6,854 bases of DNA from JAEZKC01 sp046538945 (lineage in GTDB: Bacteria; Fibrobacterota; Chitinivibrionia; Chitinivibrionales; Chitinispirillaceae), in assembly GCA_046538945.1 (NCBI GenBank), contig JBKHHW010000166.1, positions 1 through 6,854 of the forward strand, in the 5' to 3' direction. Within the stretch, counting starts at the first letter, position 1; each line of letters begins with the position of its first letter. The notes under the pieces were generated by a model, which saw nothing but the letters and a program-made list of their open reading frames with translations, made no database searches and was not told the DNA's origin. Below are positions 5,751-6,854 of the stretch, piece by piece. The position numbers were made by a program, and so were the translations under genes.

Positions 5751-6147
5751 CGAAAAGGTTAAAGTTGATGCCAGCGCATTCATTTTTGGTCCAGCAGTCT
5801 GCTTTCGCTTTCATTAATCAGAACGTGCGCACAAGAGATTTTGTTACATCGGATGAGAAAACAGATTGATTCATACAATACATAAGCGGGAAAAACTGAT
5901 TCCCTGTCCCCACCTGACCAGCCACAAAAGATCCGCTCAACGGAAAAGATTATGATAGTCACCGCACACGGAAAAATCGCACCATTAAACGGAATTTCCC
6001 ACAAGAGGGCAACTCCGGCTTTCAAAAGAGGGGCAAATACTGCTCAGTTTCCCAATCACGGTTCTGCCACGGAGTATATTACACTGTTTCTGGAATCCAT
6101 TTATATTCCCAATACACCTGGAACAAACAGCAGGAGACAGAAAAACC
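5744..6147. promoter_or_regulatory. Divergent intergenic region, 404 nt, presumably holding both promoters
   Basis: No convincing gene is present. The short frames here have no ribosome binding site or recognisable protein character, and some run into the phosphatase gene out of frame or antisense. The region must hold the promoters of the exbD-like unit (leftward) and the phosphatase (rightward), but no pair of boxes stands out. Only isolated -10-like TATATT at 6075-6080 and 6102-6107 on the plus strand is seen, without good -35 partners. Local structures are a perfect palindrome GTGCGCAC (5825-5832), a 5-bp hairpin GGGAA/TTCCC (5888-5904), and ACGGAA at 5940, 5968 and 5989. It is more AT-rich than the flanking genes. 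Confidence 0.5.
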
Positions 6148-6854
6148 GTGTTATCGAAAGAATTGGAAACGGCTCTCAGGGCAGCGAAAGAAGCAGGTGA
6201 TATACAGATAAGATTCGCTTCAGCCATCACCGGTATCGAACAGAAGGAAGACCGCTCACCGGTTACTCAGGTGGACAGGGAGTGCGAGGAACGCATAAAG
6301 GAAATCCTGCTTGAGGGATTTCCCGAAGACGGATTTCTGGGTGAGGAGAGCGGAACAGAAAAGGATGAAAGCGGCAGACGCTGGATAGTGGATCCGCTTG
6401 ACGGCACCAGGCCCTACATACGGGGCATTCCCACCCACAGCGTACTGATTGCTCTCGAACAGAACGGCACTCCCGTTCTCGGGGTGATTCACCTCCCCGC
6501 GCTGGGCCTCACCTGCCATGCGGTCAAGGGGGAAGGTGCATATATCAATGGAGAAAGAATCCGGGTATCAAAAACCGCCCAGCTTCAGAAAGCCATGGGA
6601 AGCATGCTGGGGTATGTGGAATTCTCGGAAGAACCCGCCGGGCGGGCACTTCTGGAACTGATGCGCTACTGGGACTACACCTACGGCTTTATGGATGCCT
6701 ACTCGTATGTGCTTCTGGCCAGCGGCAAGCTGGATGTCTGTGTCAATCTGCTTGACAAGGCCTGGGACTGCGCGGCAGCCGCCTGCATCATCACCGAAGC
6801 GGGCGGGAGCTATTCAAGCATCACCGGAGAAAAGACGATTCACGGAGGGTCCAT
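6148..6854 (+). CDS. Inositol-monophosphatase-family phosphatase, probably histidinol-phosphatase HisN type (3' truncated by window)
   Basis: The first 235 codons of a Mg2+-dependent phosphatase of the IMPase fold; the window ends before the stop. Visible metal/phosphate-site motifs are GEESG (65-69), WIVDPLDGTRPYIRG (79-93, with D82 and D85 as ligands), and AWDCAAAACIITEAGG (205-220, with D207 the third aspartate). KEDRSPVTQVDR (33-44) is the mobile-loop segment of the family. The pattern DPLDGTxxYxRGIP and the VLGVIHLPAL segment resemble HisN-type histidinol-phosphate phosphatases (last but one step of histidine synthesis) more than CysQ. SuhB-like inositol phosphatase remains possible, so no symbol is given. 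The start is GTG: the N-terminus LSKELETALRAAKEAG aligns with family starts, and AGGAG lies upstream with slightly long spacing (about 11 nt). There is no signal peptide, so it is cytosolic. It diverges from the exbD-like unit. Confidence 0.92.
   Translation, partial: MLSKELETALRAAKEAGDIQIRFASAITGIEQKEDRSPVTQVDRECEERIKEILLEGFPEDGFLGEESGTEKDESGRRWIVDPLDGTRPYIRGIPTHSVLIALEQNGTPVLGVIHLPALGLTCHAVKGEGAYINGERIRVSKTAQLQKAMGSMLGYVEFSEEPAGRALLELMRYWDYTYGFMDAYSYVLLASGKLDVCVNLLDKAWDCAAAACIITEAGGSYSSITGEKTIHGGS

Noticed and set aside
5761..5780. Possible sigma54 promoter on the minus strand (TGGCAT followed by TTAAC)
   Set aside because: The GC element required at the proper distance after GG is absent.
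5952..6200. 82-codon plus-strand open frame in the divergent spacer
   Set aside because: It overlaps the phosphatase start out of frame, has no Shine-Dalgarno, and its translation has no recognisable protein character.
5780..6230. Two minus-strand open frames of 81 codons (5780-6025 and 5985-6230)
   Set aside because: One runs antisense into the phosphatase gene, both lack ribosome binding sites, and their compositions (Cys- and Ser-rich, mixed) look like translated noise.
5738..6854. Frameshift or decay in the GTG-started phosphatase
   Set aside because: The frame is open to the window edge and all IMPase motifs are in order; the GTG is simply a non-ATG start.

Overview
The window is ordinary, densely coded bacterial chromosome. 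It has six genes on the minus strand and one truncated gene on the plus strand. Base composition is roughly balanced, a little over half G+C by eye. I see no mobile element, CRISPR array, tRNA or rRNA. The organism is Gram-negative: it has an ExbD/TolR-type proton-channel subunit next to a TonB-like protein with the AgmX/PglI type of C-terminal domain. That pairing is best known from myxobacteria/Deltaproteobacteria, Fibrobacterota and related groups. I lean to one of these or a candidate phylum near them, but the phylum is an inference.

Layout from right to left along the minus-strand genes. At 6148 and beyond, reading rightward, is an inositol-monophosphatase-family phosphatase (HisN-like), cut by the window edge. 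A 404-nt divergent spacer (5744-6147) separates it from a two-gene unit: exbD-like (5240-5743), then a TonB-like AgmX/PglI-domain protein (4132-5238), one nucleotide apart. This unit is closed by a clear Rho-independent terminator (4071-4101). Next comes ssb (3466-3927) behind its own leader, followed by a second hairpin (3425-3454). Then a CNNM/CBS (HlyC/CorC-type) membrane protein (2164-3396) overlaps by ATGA an unrecognised two-helix membrane and coiled-coil protein (1532-2167). Last is PepD, an M20C dipeptidase (4-1449).

How the genes relate. The ExbD and TonB-like proteins should form part of an inner-membrane, proton-motive-force-driven machine reaching across the periplasm. The ExbB/TolQ/MotA-like channel partner is absent and must be supplied from elsewhere. 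The CNNM protein and its overlapping partner look co-translated and probably work together at the inner membrane. ssb, pepD and the phosphatase are housekeeping genes with no obvious functional tie to their neighbours.

The most unusual points are: the ExbB-less two-gene energising module; a TonB-like C-terminal domain lacking both cysteines usual for this family, in a protein with no cysteine at all; three similar short hydrophobic motifs in its glycine-rich periplasmic stretch; and the uncharacterised protein coupled to the CNNM gene. I did not find a convincing wholly new system here.
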